DNA of 64,000 nt. It comes from Protopterus annectens. Taxonomy: Eukaryota; Chordata; Ceratodontiformes; Protopteridae. The stretch is taken from assembly GCF_019279795.1 (NCBI RefSeq), contig NC_056749.1, positions 581,927,415 to 581,991,414 of the forward strand. Direction: 5' to 3'. Below are positions 1-12,110 of the stretch, piece after piece (position 1 is the stretch's first letter; each line of letters starts with the position of its first letter). Made by a program: the position numbers and the translations under genes. The notes below the pieces were generated by a model. That model saw nothing but the letters and a program-made list of their open reading frames with translations, did not search any database and was not told where the DNA came from.

Positions 1-1100
1 TGAGAGTCAGGGACTCTGTAGTACCGGTCAGGTTTCCTGGGAGCAGGAGGAAGGGTGTCAGGTGTCAAACTGGATTCCAAAAAATCATCCACAACATCCA
101 GGACAGGAGGAATGGTCAAATGTCTGTTCTGTGGTAAATCTAAGAATTCCCCAAGTCTCTCTTTTTGACTGAGGATAGTCTTGACATTCCCAATGGAAAT
201 GCTCCCTTAAAGTATAAAGGGTTTCCCCAAATGAAAAATCCTCAGGTGGAGAGGCAGAAGGGACAGATTCCTCTGCATCGGAATCCTCATAAGCAGAGAG
301 AGGTTGCGTGTCTTCATATTCAGAAGCATCAGAGTCATCAGACTCCTGTTCAGATAAAACTACTGGGGACAAGTCTATTTTTCATTTGGAAGGGGTAGCT
401 TGGCTTCCCCTAATAAGTATAATAAGGTCTTCTACCATTTTAAGCACTTGAGATTGAGGCAAGGAAGCAGGTGCCTGAGGTTGGGTCATCGTTTTTTTTG
501 GGTGTAGTTCATACTCTGAGCCTTAGAAACTCGGTAGTTTTAGAAAGAACTAAAGACGCGAAAGAAGTCGTTGGTCTGTGTTGAGTATTGCTTGTGCAAA
601 GTACTTCCTTGGAAGCTGGTGCCTGCTCAGCTGCTCTGGACCCATCCAAGGTAGAGACATCAGCAGGATCCTTAGTCGAAGAAGAATCTCGCAGCACACC
701 AGACTCCGAATGGGTCTCGGTAGTGGCCTGTGAATCCACAGAAGCGGGCATCAGGGACTGCAAAAGCACCTCACTGGGGACTGGAGAACTGACTACTAGC
801 TTAGCGGAAGCATCGTCAGCAGTTTTGGACCTGTGCGGTCTGCCTTTATCCTTACTTTTTTTCGGAAGATCGGTAGTCAGATGGCTTACCGAAGCCATAT
901 TGGAATTCGAGGACTGAGAGCGAAAATATCTAGCTACAATAAGGGCCCAAGGACGTATAGTGCTGGCGTTGAACAAAGCAACAGCGAGGGATGTCGTGGT
1001 CTGGTCCTAAATAGGTGACGCAGTAAGAATGGAAGTCTCGGTGTGGTATTTGCTTTCCACAGGAGGGACAATTGTTAACTTTTTCTCACATCGGTTAGAG
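1..1100 (-). pseudogene. gag-like region of DIRS copy 1
   Basis: Recognised by comparison with the other copies: the RYYRVPDSHKFL block is cut by the window edge, followed toward the N-terminus by the acidic YEDSDAEES stretch, a Ser/Ala-rich segment and basic KKSKDKGRPHRSKT. In this family gag is the structural protein that would package the RNA. It is a broken fossil. Confidence 0.75.
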
Positions 1101-1224
1101 TGAGAAAAAAGGATCCCCAATGGGGGTACTTAGGCTTTAGAAGACTTCAACTTAAATTTGGAAACGAAAACTCAGGTAGTGGCCGACCGGCACTCGTGCG
1201 AACTGCTTCTGCTTCGGGGTCCTC

Positions 1225-1407
1225 GGCAAGAAAGACTGATGTAATGGCGTCGGCTGTCTGATTTTATACCACTGATGACCTGAATTCAGTCCTGGAGCGA
1301 CAGCAACCGATGCAGAAATACTAAGCCTCTGGTATTTGGGCCGACTGAGGGCTACCCCTGGCAGGATAACCCAAATGTGATGACTGCAACAGTGAAACAT
1401 GAAGAAA
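1225..1407 (-). repeat. 5' ITR of DIRS copy 1 with core promoter
   Basis: Inverted relative to the 3' ITR of the neighbouring copy. On the minus strand a TATA box (complement of 1263-1268) lies about 30 nt upstream of a TCAGT initiator (complement of 1235-1239), pointing into gag. The spacing is that of a normal RNA polymerase II core promoter. Confidence 0.7.
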
Positions 1408-1610
1408 GTACAGTTGTGTACACTTACCATAAATGTAGATGTTCGAGTGTATTCACTGATGCAGTCATCACACGGGTTAACTGCCCGCAGGTAGCTCTCA
1501 GTCGGCCCGAATATCAGAGTCTTAGTATTTCTGCGTCGGATGCTGTTGCTTCTTCCATGTCGTCAGGGGTATAAAAACAGGCAGCCAATGCCATTACATC
1601 AGTTTTTCTT
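1408..1610 (-). repeat. 3' ITR of DIRS copy 2
   Basis: Begins GTACAGTTGTGTAC at the tip, continues through the GTTGCAGTC-like core and ends in the TTTTTCTTGCC block shared, inverted, with the 5' ITR of the same subfamily. It carries a plus-strand TATA motif near 1571-1576 followed by ATCAGT. Confidence 0.75.
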
Positions 1611-1760
1611 GCCCCAAATGTCAGCAGCCCCCAAATAGGGAGCTAGTGTATGGTGGGGAACACCATCAGTAAAAAGTAAATACCAATGCCATTAGGAATA
1701 GCCACAGAGAGGAGAGGTAGATAGAGAGAGAAAGCCAGGGGGCAGGAGGGAGGGAAACCA

Positions 1761-1866
1761 GGACTGCAACAGTGAATAAACTCAAAAATCTACATTTCTG
1801 GTAAGTGTACACAACGGTACTATGTTCTTTGTGTTTCACTGTTGCAGTCATCATACTTGGGTTGAT
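1761..1866 (-). repeat. internal complementary region (ICR) of copy 2
   Basis: This stretch is complementary to the outer tips of both ITRs, joined to each other: the complement of the left tip (ending GTGTACACAAC) is followed by the complement of the right tip (TTTCACTGTTGCAGTC). This is the diagnostic DIRS arrangement and is thought to template closure of the circular intermediate. Confidence 0.85.
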
Positions 1867-1929
1867 TCTCAAAGCTGAGGAAGGGTGGAGGCAGTCAAGA
1901 AGAGTTGGGGCTGGCTAGGAGGCCTTGCT

Positions 1930-2960
1930 AGACTGCTGTAGCAAAACCCAGCCCTGGATTTGGAGAAGATGGGTAAGTGGTAGTGCTTGGTGAAGGTGTG
2001 TACACAACTCCAGGTTGCAGCTTCCAGAATGTGCCTTGTAGGGACTCCCATGAGAAATGCTGTAGAGGTAGAAGTAGCCCTAGTGGAATGTGTTCTGACC
2101 CCCTGAGGGGTTGGCTTTTCATGGTGCTTGTAGCAGAAATGGATGTGGTGTGCTATCCATTTGGAAATGGTTTTGAAATGGCCTTACCCTTTGTCCCTGA
2201 AGCACAGCTGACTAGCAGCTGGTCAGATTTTCTGACAGGCTTAGTCCTACCTAGGTAGAACCTGAGCTGTCTGTGCATGTCCAAAGAGTGCAGTATCCTT
2301 TCCCCTTTATTCTGAAGGTTAGGGAAGAAGGTTGGTAAGTGGATGGATTGGTTTAGAGCCACACTGGACACCATCTTAGGCATAAAGGACGGGTTAGTCC
2401 TGAGGGAAACCCTGTCCGCATGGACAATAATGAAGGGTTCCACAGCCATTAGTGCCTCTTAACTCACACACTCTTCCAGCTGAAGTTAAGGGTAAAAGTA
2501 AGACTGTTTTCCAAGAGAGGAATTTTAACTCTGCTGAAGCAGCAGGTTCAAAAGGGAGAAGCGTGAGCTTTTCCAGTACAAAGTTAAGGTCCCAGGCAGG
2601 AGTGGATGCCCTCCTTAGGAGCCTTAAGTTGTTAGCCCCACGCAGGAACAGTTTGATCTGAGGGTGAGAAAATATAGGTGGCTCAGTATTATAATAAGCC
2701 GAGATGGCAGAGGCATGAATCTTAATGGAGGAGAAAGATAGGCCTCTGTGGAGTAGCTCTGCTAGGTAATCCAGGATTAGAGGTAAGGAGGGCACTGATG
2801 TGTCCTTTCCTTTAGACTGAGTCCAAGAACAATATCGTTTCCACTTTTCAGCATAGAATTTCCTAGTACTAGGCCTTCTGGCTTCAAGAATGACATCCAG
2901 CACCTGCTTGCTGAGGGTTGCTGGCGGGGTATTCAAGGGATAAGCCAGGCTGCAAGGTTT
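1930..2960 (-). pseudogene. tyrosine recombinase region, DIRS copy 2
   Basis: Minus-strand translation shows the LEARRPSTRKFYAEKWKR N-terminal (core-binding) block and FSSIKIHASAISA. Further on is the catalytic-domain block around LEKLTLLPFEPA. In its relatives the region ends with the HSTRA and TFTKHYH motifs holding catalytic His/Arg and Tyr. In the family this enzyme integrates a DNA circle. It is a broken fossil. Confidence 0.85.
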
Positions 2961-2989
2961 AGGGTTTGCAAATGTGGATGCAAAATCTG

Positions 2990-4850
2990 TCCCTCCCGCT
3001 GAGACAACAGGGTAGGAGTCTGGTGTAGGTGCCAGGGTGGCACTGTTGTCTGTCTACGCAGGTGTGGGTACCAGTGCTGGCGTGGCCAGTCCGGGGCAAT
3101 CAGAATTGCCCTTGGCCTGTCTTGTTTTATCTTGAGTAGTAGTCTTGAGAGAAGGGGCAGAGGGGGAAAGGCATAGATTAAGAGGTTTTCCCATTGAAAG
3201 GATAGGGCACCCACCTTCCAGGCCCTGCTATGAGGGTTCCTGGTGCAGTATTTGCTTAACTGGTGGTTCTCGGGAGAGGCAAAGAGATCCACCTATGGTG
3301 TCCCCTCCCTGTGGATCAGAAGGTTGAAGGTGTTGAGCTCCAATTTCCACTCGTGTGGTTCTAGGAGATTTCTGCTTGTCGTCTGCCAGTGAATTTTGCT
3401 TGCTTGGCAGGAATTGAGCTTGTAGATGGACTTGGTTGCACAAAGCTGTGTTCCACAGGGCCATGGCTAACCTGCAGAGTGGGTAAGAATGGGTTCCCCC
3501 CTGCTTGTTTATGTACCACATAACTGTGGTGTTGTCTGTTTTTATCAACAGTTGTCCTGGAAGGATTAGGTATTTGAAAGCTGTCAGAGCATTCTGTATA
3601 GCTAGCATCTCTTTTTGATTGATGTGCAGGAGAATCTGCCTTGGGCTCCAGTGGCCCTGAATGCATTTGCCTGCCATGTGAGCCCCCCCATGCATAGTCT
3701 GATGCATCTGTTGTCAGGGTTTGGGTGGCGTGGGGTTGAGTGAAATGCAGTCCCTTGTTGTGGTTGCAAGTGTCTGCCCACCAGAGGAACTCTGTCCTTA
3801 GACAAGGTATGATAGGAATGACTGTTTCCAGGTCCTGAGAATGCTAGCACAAAGACTTTTTAAGAACCAATGAAGTTTCCTCATATGCAGTCTTGCATAT
3901 GGAATTATTAGAATACATAAGGCCATGAACCCTAGGGCTTGCAGTATTTTTCTTGCAGATAGCTGGGTTCTGGTGGCCATTCGTTTGAAGTAGTCTGTCA
4001 GACAGACCTGTTTTTCTGAAGTGAAAAATGCCATGTGGGAAGTTGTGTCCAAGCTTGCTCCCAGAAATACAATCTTTTGACTGGGTACTAGTTGAGATTT
4101 CTTTTCATTGATGGTGTACCCCAATGAAGTGAGAAGGCATTTTACAAATGCCAGGTGCAGAAGCAGCAATTCCTGTCCGCCTGAATCAGGCAGTCATCCA
4201 AGTATGGGTACATTTGGATATTTCTTTGCCTGCAGTATGCAATGGCTGGAGCCAGGCATTTTATGAATACTCTGGGTGCAGTAGATAAGCCAAAGGGAAG
4301 TGCAGAGAACTGATAGTGCATAGATCCTGCCGTGAAACATGGATATTTCCTGCATGACTCCCTTATGGGGATGTGCAGATAAGCTTCTTTTAAGTCTAGA
4401 GTGACTAACCAGGCCGCCTTGGCTTGCATAGGGAGAAGCTGTTGCAGGGTAAGCATTTTGAATTTTGGGACCACCAGAAAGGTGTTGAGAATTGAAAGAT
4501 CCAGGATTGGGCGCCAAGAGCCCTCTTTTCTGGGTACCAGGAAAAATCTGGAGTAGAACCCCTGACCCATTTGTTCTACTGGAACAGGTCGAATAGCTCT
4601 GATACTGAGCAGGAAAAGTACTTGCGTTTGAGCTTCTGCTCACTGGTTTAGAGGAAGGTCTGGAAACCTTCAATGTCTGCATTGAATGGAAGTAGAATTT
4701 GTACCCCTGGGATACAATGTTGAGGACCCATCGGTCCTGAGTGATGGACATCCAGTTTTTTGCATGAAGGGCAAGTTTTCTTCCTAGGGGCAACAAGCAG
4801 TTGGGCAGGGCTGGGAAGTAGAAATGAGAAGTCATAGTGAACTTTTTCTA
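2990..4850 (-). pseudogene. RT, RNase H and methyltransferase-like region, DIRS copy 2
   Basis: RT motifs visible: LVTLDLKEAYLHIPI, ALPFGLSTAPRVF and the catalytic YLDDCLIQA. The RNase H-like part shows LAIQNALTAFK and IKTDNTTVMWYIN. Between RNase H and YR is a stretch with DLFASPENHQL and LIAPDWPRQHWYP. This matches the place of the Dam-like methyltransferase of DIRS elements; that assignment is an inference. It is a broken fossil. Confidence 0.85.
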
Positions 4851-6629
4851 TGGGGGGCTGCTTACCACTCCCTGTTTTTGGGGTGGGGGCACTCCATTGC
4901 TTAGATCTCTGCATACCCTGAGACTGTAGACTGGGTGGCCTGTTTCCCCTGGGTCTTGTCTGGGAAGGCCTGGAAGGGGCTGGAAAGGACCAGTGTTTTG
5001 AAGGGCAATGCCTACTGAATCTAGGTGGTTGCACTTGTAAGAATTAAACAGTTTGCATAGATTTAGCTTTTTCTTCCATCTTTTTAAGAACTTCTTCTGC
5101 TTTGATGCCAAACAAACAGTCCTTATTTAAAGAAGTGTCTAGTAATTTGGATTTGACATGATCTGGCAAGGTCTGATCCTTCAGCCAAGCTTGTCTTCTC
5201 AGTACAGAACCAGTGACTGCAGCCCTGCAAGATGCTTCTAAGGCATCAAAGCCACACCCATAGTATGCTTACTAACTTGGTTTGCAGAACGCATTAGCAC
5301 TTGTAAAGCTTTATTTTTCTGCACATTCTGGCAATAATACCATTTTTTGTTTAATTAGTTCCATAATATGTTGCTGCTACTTCAGCATGTGAACCTGGCA
5401 ATTTAATGCCCTGATAGCAAGAGTTGCAGAGGTATATACCTTCTTACCCCATCTGTCTAAAGCTCTGGAATCCCTGTCTGAAGGGGTAGGATTTTTGGCT
5501 GTAGTAGCCTTAATACCATTAGGTCCCTGGCAAATCATCTCTGGATCAGCAGTAGGATTCTTAAAAAGAAACTTGTGGGAATCAGGTACTCTGTAGTACC
5601 TGTCAGGTTTCCTAGGGTCCGGGGGTAGTGTCTGGAGTAAGACTGGATTCCATAAAAACATCATCTACAACATCCAGGGCAGGGGGTATAGCTAGAGGCT
5701 TGTGCTGAGGCAACTCTAAAATACTGAGTTTTTGGACTGAGGGTAGTCTTGACATTCCCAATGGAAATGCTCTCTTAAAGTATGCAAGGTTTCACCAAAG
5801 AAAAATCCTCTGGAGGGGAGTCAGAGGGAATGGATTCCTCTGCATCTGAATCCTCATAAGCTGATAAGGGCACGTCCTGATAATCAAAAGGGTAAGAGTC
5901 ATCGAACTCCTGGTCTGTAGAATCAGAAGGGAACTTCAATTCTTTGTCTCTTAGCAGGGGAAGGCTGGCTTCCCCTAATTAGCATAATAAGGTCTTCAGC
6001 CATTCTAAGCATTTGTTTTTGTGGCATGGGAGCTTGAGTATGTGCTTTAGTCGTTTGTTTTCTAGGCATAGTGCGTACTCTGGGCCTAAGAAACTCGGTA
6101 GATTTAGCTAAAAACTAAGTTGTTGGTTAGATTCGAACATCGGTAGGACAGAATACACCCTCAGAAGCCGGTGCCTTCACAGCGGCTTTGGACCCATCCA
6201 AGGTAGAGACATCCGCTGGTTCCATAGTCGAAAAAGCATCTCGCGGCATACAGAACTCCGAATGGGTCTCAGCAGAGGCCTGCGAATCCATAGAAGTGGG
6301 CATCAGGGGCTGCAAATGCACCTCACTGAGTATCGGCAGACTGGCGACTAGCTTAACGGAAGTGTAGTCTGCAGTTTTGGACCTATGTGGTCTGTCTTTA
6401 TCTTTACGTTTTTTCAGAAGATTGGTAGTTGGATGGCTTAACAAAGCCATTTTGGAATATGGAGAATGACAGCAAAAGGATTTAGCAACAGAAATAGCCC
6501 GATGAATGGCTTGGGTGTTAAACAAGGCACAAAACCAACAGCAAGGGACGTAGTGGTCTGAGCCTAAACAGGGGACGCATTAAGAATGAAAATCGCTGTG
6601 AGGTATTTGCTTTCCAAAGGCAAGACAAA
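4850..6629 (-). pseudogene. gag-like region, DIRS copy 2
   Basis: The C-terminal QPPRFSRHCPSKHWSF block, the central RYYRVPDSHKFL block and the N-proximal KKRKDKDRPHRSKT block are recognisable. It is interrupted at 6629, near the start of gag, by the copy 3/copy 4 pair. It is a broken fossil. Confidence 0.75.
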
Positions 6630-7003
6630 GTAGTTATGTACACTTACCATAAATGTAGATGTTCGAGTGTATTCAATGTTGCAGTCAATACATTTGGGTA
6701 ATCTGCTGGCAGGTTGCCCTCAGTCGGCCTGATTAACAAAGTCTTGGGTCCTGCGTCGGTTGCTGTCCCTTCTTCCATTAAGTCAGGTCGTCAGGGGTAT
6801 AAAACATGCAGCCGATGCCATTACATCAGTTTTTCTTGCCCCAGATGTCAGGTGCCCCCCAAATGGGGAGCAAATAAAATTAAAAACACAAAAAATATAC
6901 CTCCAATCCCAAAAGCAAATACACCAAAAGGGCTTTTAAGCATAGTGAAAGAATGTAGAGGTATAGCCAGAGAAAAATTGGGGGGCTGGAGGGAGGATAA
7001 CCA

Positions 7004-7090
7004 GGACTGCAACAGTGAATACACTCGAACGTACACAACTGTACTATGTTCTTCATGTTTCACTGTTGCAGTCATTACATTTGGGTAGAT
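7004..7090 (-). repeat. ICR of copy 3
   Basis: The joined complement of both tips is visible: GGACTGCAACAGTGAATAC, then ACACAACTGTACTATGTTC, then TTTCACTGTTGCAGTCATT. It is shorter than the ICRs of the sister copies. Confidence 0.8.
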
Positions 7091-7118
7091 TCCCAAAGCT
7101 ATGGTTGGGTGGAGGGAA

Positions 7119-7330
7119 TTATACAGCAATAGGACCAGCTATAAGGCCTTGCAGGACAGCAGTGGCAAAGACAGCTCTGGATTTGGAGAAAAGTGGTAAA
7201 TGGTAATGTTTGGTGAACGTATGAACTGAGGTCCAGGTAGCAGCTTCTAGAATGTCCCTGGGTAGGAATACCTCTGAGAAAGGCTGTTGAAGAATTTGGT
7301 TGTTCTGCTGAGACAGTAAAGTAAGGTGTC
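7119..7330 (-). pseudogene. YR trace, DIRS copy 3
   Basis: Only the C-terminal end resembling FLRG..TRDILEAATW and VHTFTKHYHLP is visible, next to the RNase H-side sequence. In sister copies this region holds the catalytic Tyr. Confidence 0.7.
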
Positions 7331-7339
7331 TGAGGCAGG

Positions 7340-9170
7340 TGCCATGGTGGAATGTGTGACAAATTGCACAGGAGTGGGTACCAGTGTTGGCGAGGCCAGT
7401 CTGGAGCAATCAAAATCATTTTTGGTTTGTCCTGTTTGACTTTTAGTAGAACTCTGGAGAGCAGAGGCGGGGCGGTGGGGGGGAGGAGGCATAGACTGAC
7501 AGGTTTTCCCAGCTGAAGGATAGAGCATCTGCTTTCCAGGCTTTTTTGTGATGAGTTCTTGTGCAAAATTTGTCCAACTGAAAGTTCTGGGGTGAGGCAT
7601 AAATATCTATGTCTGGGCTCCCCCATTTGCATGTCAACATGTTGAAAATCCGTGGTTCCAGTTTCCATTCGTGTGGGTCCATGAGATTTCTGCTTAGTTC
7701 ATCTGCAAGAGTACTCAGCTTTCCTGGCAGGAATTGAGCTTGTAGTTGTACTTGATAGGTCAAGGCAGTGTTCCACAATGTCATGGCTAGTCTGCAAAGA
7801 GGGTAGGAGTGTGTACCCCCCTGCTTGTTTATGTAGCAGATAACCGTGGTGTTGTCTGTCTTTATCATTAATTGTCCTGGATGAAGGTAGTCCTTGAAGG
7901 CTATCAGTGCATTCTGTACAGCTAGCATTTCTTTTTGATTGATATGAAGGTGCATTTGATTTGGGCTCCATTTGCCCTGAATGCACTTCCCTGCCAGATG
8001 TGCCCCCCAAGCATAGTCTGATGAGTCTGTAGTTAGGGTTTGGGCGGCAGGGGGGGTGGTGTGAATGGCAGTCCCTTGTTTTGGTGGCAGGCCTCTGCCC
8101 ACCATAGGAACTCTAGTTGCAGGCGAGGTATGATGGGAATCGTTTCCAGCCTGTGACAATGTTGACTCCATAGACTTTTTAAGGACCACTGAAGTTTCCT
8201 CATATGCAGTATTGCATATGGAATTAGAAGAATGCAGGAGGCCATGAACCCAAAGGCTTGCAGTATTTGCCTTGCAGAAAGCAGGGTTTTTGTGACAAAC
8301 TGTTTGAAGTAAGTCACCAAATGAATTTGCTTCTCTGGCGTAAGGAAAGCCATCTGGGCAGTTGTATTCAAGCTTGCACAGAGGAATGTATTTTTTTGAG
8401 AGGGTACCAGTTGTGATTTCTTTTGGTTTATAGTGTACCCTGGACATGTTAGAACCCTTTTTACAAACGCCAGATGGTTTAGTAGAGTATCCTTGTTTCA
8501 GCCTGAATTAGACAATCGTCCATGTATGGATATATTTGAATATTTCTTTGCCTGCAAAATGCAATTACTGGAGCCAGGCACTTTGTAAAGACCCTGGGCG
8601 CAGTAGATAAGCCAACGGGCAGTGCAGAGAACTGGTAATGCAAGTAGCCTGCTTTGAAGCGGAGGAATCTTCTGCAAGATTCCCTGATTGGGATATGCAG
8701 GTAAGACTCTTTTAAATCTAGAGTTAACAACCAGGCATCTTTGCCTAGCATAGAAGTAACTGGTGAAGAGTCAGCATCTTGAATTTTGGAATGTCCAGAA
8801 AGGTGTTTAGAGTAGATAAGTCCAGAACTGGACGCCATGATTTGTCTTTTCTGGGTACCAGGAAAAGTCTTGAATAGAAACCTTGTCCCTTTTCCTCTTC
8901 TGGTACTGGCTGAATAGCCCCCATGCTCATGAGGGAAAGTTCTTGTTTCTGAGCCTCTGCCCACTGATTTGGGGGCAGGTCTGGCCATCCGTTTGGAATT
9001 GGCAACGTGTGGAAATGAAATCTGTATCCCTGGGATACTATATTTAAAACCCATTTGTCCTGGGTTATAAGTTGCCAGTTTCTTGCATGAAGAGCCAGTT
9101 TCCCCCCCCAAAGGGGTGACTAAAAGGCAAGTGCTTGGTAAGTGTAAAGGGAAGTCATTGAGACTGCTTA
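7340..9170 (-). pseudogene. RT, RNase H and methyltransferase-like region, DIRS copy 3
   Basis: Visible motifs: LLTLDLKESYLHIPI, GLSTAPRVFTKCLAPV and YMDDCLIQA for RT; LAVQNALIAFKDYLHPGQ and TDNTTVICYINKQGG for RNase H; DIYASPQNFQLDKFCTR for the methyltransferase-like part. It is a broken fossil. Confidence 0.85.
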
Positions 9171-10191
9171 CCATAGGCAGGTGTCTTGTTGTTTCCAGAT
9201 TTGGAAGAGGAGGCGCCCCATTGTTTTATTCTGACAGTCCCTTGTGACTGAAACCTAGAGCCTTTGGAATGTCTGGGTTTGACTTGAGTGGCTCTCGAAG
9301 GAACCGGAAAGGACCAGTTCTTAGTAGGCCAGTGCCTACTAAATCTTGGAGGTTGCACTTGTAAGAAATATTTCACAGTTTGCATAGATATAGCTTTATC
9401 TTCCATCTTTTATAAAACTTCTTCAGCCTTATTACCAAAGAGACGATCCTGTTGTAAAGGAGCATCCAACAATTTTACTTTAACATGATCAGGCAGATTT
9501 TGCTCTTTGAGCCAAGCATGCCTTCTTAGCACATACCCAATTACAGCAGCCCTGCAAGAGGCCTCCAAAGAATCAAAACCACATTGCAGAGTATGTTTTT
9601 CAATTTGGTCAGCTGAATGCAATAAATCCTGTAAATCTTTGTTTTCCACACAGTCAGAAATTAACATCATTTTCTGTGTAAGCAGTCCCATACGCTGTTG
9701 ATATTTTAGCATATGAAATTGAGTTTAAAGCCCTGATTGCCAAGGTTGCAGAAGTGTAAACCTTCTTAACCCCATCTATCCAGCACCCTAGAATCTCTAT
9801 CAGAAGGGGTAAGATTTTTAGTAGTAGAGGCCTTAATGCACTTGGGACCCTGAGAAATGGTTTCAGGACCTGCAACAGGATTTTTGAAAAGGAAATTGTG
9901 GGAGTCAGGAACCCTGTAGTATCTGCCTGGCTTACAAGGAGCCAGGGGCAGAGAATCGGGAGCCATACTAAATTCTGAAAAAACATCAACAATGTCTAGA
10001 ACAGGAGGTATAACCAAAGGCCTATGCTGAGGAAGAAGAAGAGAATCCCCAAGTCTCTTTTTTGGTTCAGAGAAATACTGACTTTCCCAGTGGCAATGTT
10101 CCCTTAAGGTATGTAAAGTTTCCCCAAAAGAAAAATCCTCAGGGGGAGAAGCAGAAGAAATGGAATCTTCTGCATCAGAGTCCTCATAAGT
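9155..10191 (-). pseudogene. gag-like region, DIRS copy 3, C-terminal side of the LINE
   Basis: Shows QPPRFSRHWPTKNWSF, HTLQCGFDSLEASCRA and PGRYYRVPDSHNFLF blocks and ends in the acidic YEDSDAED stretch. The LINE is inserted at that point. The N-terminal side continues at 13223. Confidence 0.8.
10182..10191. repeat. target-site duplication, left copy (LINE insertion)
   Basis: CCTCATAAGT, identical to 13213-13222 at the other end of the LINE. The same gag sequence occurs uninterrupted in sister copies. Confidence 0.85.
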
Positions 10192-10216
10192 TACCATCTT
10201 CTTTCGGCTGTTCCCA

Positions 10217-11729
10217 TTAGGGGTTGCCACAGAGGATCACCTGTTTCCATTTCTTCCTGTCCTCTGCATCTTGCTCTGTCACACCAACCACCTGCATGTC
10301 CTTTCTCACCACATCCATAAACCTTATCTTAGGCCTTCCTCTTTTCCTGTTACCCGGTAGCTTCATCCTTAGCATCTTTTGCCCAATATACTCAACATCC
10401 CTCCTCAGCACATGTCCAAACCAACGTAATCTTGCCTCTCTGTCTGTCTCCAAACCTTTCAACCTGGGCTGACTCTCTAATATACTTATTCCTAATCCTG
10501 TCCACCCTCGTCACACCCAGTGCAAATCTTAACATCTTTAACTCTGCCACATCCAGCTCAAACTCCTGCCTTTTTGTCAATGCCACTATCTCCAACTCAT
10601 ATAACATAGCTGGTCTCACTACCCTCTTGTAGACTTTCCCTTTCACTCTTACAGGTACTAGTCTGTCACAAATCACTCGTGACACTCTTCTCCACCCACT
10701 TCATCCTGCCTGTACTCTCTTCTTCACCTCTCTTCCACACTCACCGTTACTCTGAACTACTGACCCCAAGTATTTAAACTCACCCACTTTTGCCACCTCT
10801 ACTCCTTGCACCCTCACCATTCCTCTATCCTCCCTCTCATTCACATACATATATTCCGTCTTAGTCCTGTTGACCTTTATTCCTCTTCTCTCTAGAACAT
10901 ATCTCCATCTCTCCAGGGTCTCCTCCACCTGTTCCCTACAGATCACAATGTCATCTGCAAACATCATAGTCCACGGGGACTCCTGTCTGATCTCATCTGT
11001 CAACCTGTCCATCACCATTGCAAATAAGAAAGGGCTCAAAGCTGATCCTTGATGTAACCCCACCTCCACCTTAAACGCATCCGTCACTCCCACAGCAGAC
11101 CTCACCGCTGTCACATTACCCTCATAAATATCCTGTACCACTCTTACATACTTCTCTGACACTCCTGACGTCCTCATACAATACAACTCCTCTCTAGGCA
11201 CCCTGTCATATGCTTTCTCTAAGCCTACAAAAACACAATGCAACTCCTTCTGACATGCTCTGTACTTCTCCATCAACTCTCTCAGAGCAAACATCGCATC
11301 TGTAGTGCTCTTTCCCAGCATGAAACCATACTGCTGATCACTAATCATCACGTCCCTTCTTAACCTAGCTTCCACTACTCTTTCCCATAACTTCATGCTG
11401 TGACTGATCAATTTAATCCCTCTGTAGTTACTACAGCTCTGGACATCACCCTTATTCTTATAAATCGGTACCAAAACACTTTTTCTCCATTCCTCAAGCA
11501 TCCTCTCACTTTCCAAGATTTCATTAAACAATCTGGTTAAAAGCTCCACTGCCATTTCACCGAAACAACTCCATGCTTCCACAGGTATGTCATCTGGGCC
11601 AACAGCCTTTCCATTCTTCATCCTCTTCATAGCTATCCTTATTTCCTCCCTGTTAATCCATTGTACTTCATGATTCACTATCCGTACATCATCCAACCTT
11701 CTCTCCCTCTCATTCTCTTCATTCATCAA
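10217..11729 (-). pseudogene. LINE reverse transcriptase and C-terminal region
   Basis: An open frame of 342 residues (11729-10701) has the fingers block GKAVGPDDIPVEAW, SNYRGIKLISHSMKLWE, QYGFMLGKSTTDA, motif A as VGLEKAYDRV, GLHQGSALSPFLFAMV, and the catalytic FADD (MMFADDIVIC). Motif A has Gly where this position is normally the metal-binding Asp (DLEKAYD), so activity is doubtful. Two further open segments (10685-10392 and 10462-10217) in other frames hold the C-terminal LKMLRFALGVTR, IRNKYIRESA, RLRWFGHVLRRD and GRPKIRFMDVV blocks. The gene is therefore frameshifted near 10700 and again near 10450. Confidence 0.88.
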
Positions 11730-12110
11730 CTCCTCAAAGTACTCTTTTCCATCTCCTCAACACACACTCCTCGCTTGTATGTTTCCCTCATTATCCTTTA
11801 TCACATTTACCTGCTGCACATCATTCCTAGCTTGGTCCCTCTGTCTAGCCAATCGGTACAGGTCCTTTTCTCCCTCCTTAGTGTCCAAACTTTCATACAA
11901 CTCTTCATATGCCTTATCCTTCGCCACCTATCTCTTTGCCATGCATCTCACCTCCTTATACTCCTGTCTACTTTCTTCATCTTTCTGACAATCCCACTTC
12001 TTTGCCAACCTCTTTCTCTGTATACTCTCCTGTACTTCCTCATTCTACCACCATGTCTCCTTGTCGTCCTTCCTCTGTCCAGATGTAATACCAAGCTCCT
12101 TTCTAGCCTT

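Larger units (their letters stand above)
1..1407 (-). mobile_element. DIRS-type YR retrotransposon, copy 1 (5' part; runs off the window)
   Basis: Seen: a gag-like region at about 1-1100, then the 5' leader, then a 5' inverted terminal repeat (ITR) at about 1225-1407. The ITR ends in the family's tip (CAACAGTGAAACATGAAG) and runs directly into copy 2. Its ITR variant (AGAAATACTAAG next to the Sp1-like GC-rich stretch) matches that of copy 2, so the two are the same subfamily. The copy is broken, with several breaks in gag. The remainder lies left of the window. Confidence 0.85.
1408..6629 (-). mobile_element. DIRS-type YR retrotransposon, copy 2 (main piece)
   Basis: Parts in plus-strand order: 3' ITR 1408-1610, ICR 1761-1866, YR about 1930-2960, methyltransferase-like and RNase H about 2990-3850, RT about 3870-4850, gag about 4850-6629. 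The 5' leader and 5' ITR of the same copy lie at 19938-20069 and 27165-27374, displaced by later insertions. The copy is broken (roughly ten breaks over the coding part). It is older than copies 3, 4 and 5, which interrupt it. Confidence 0.88.
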
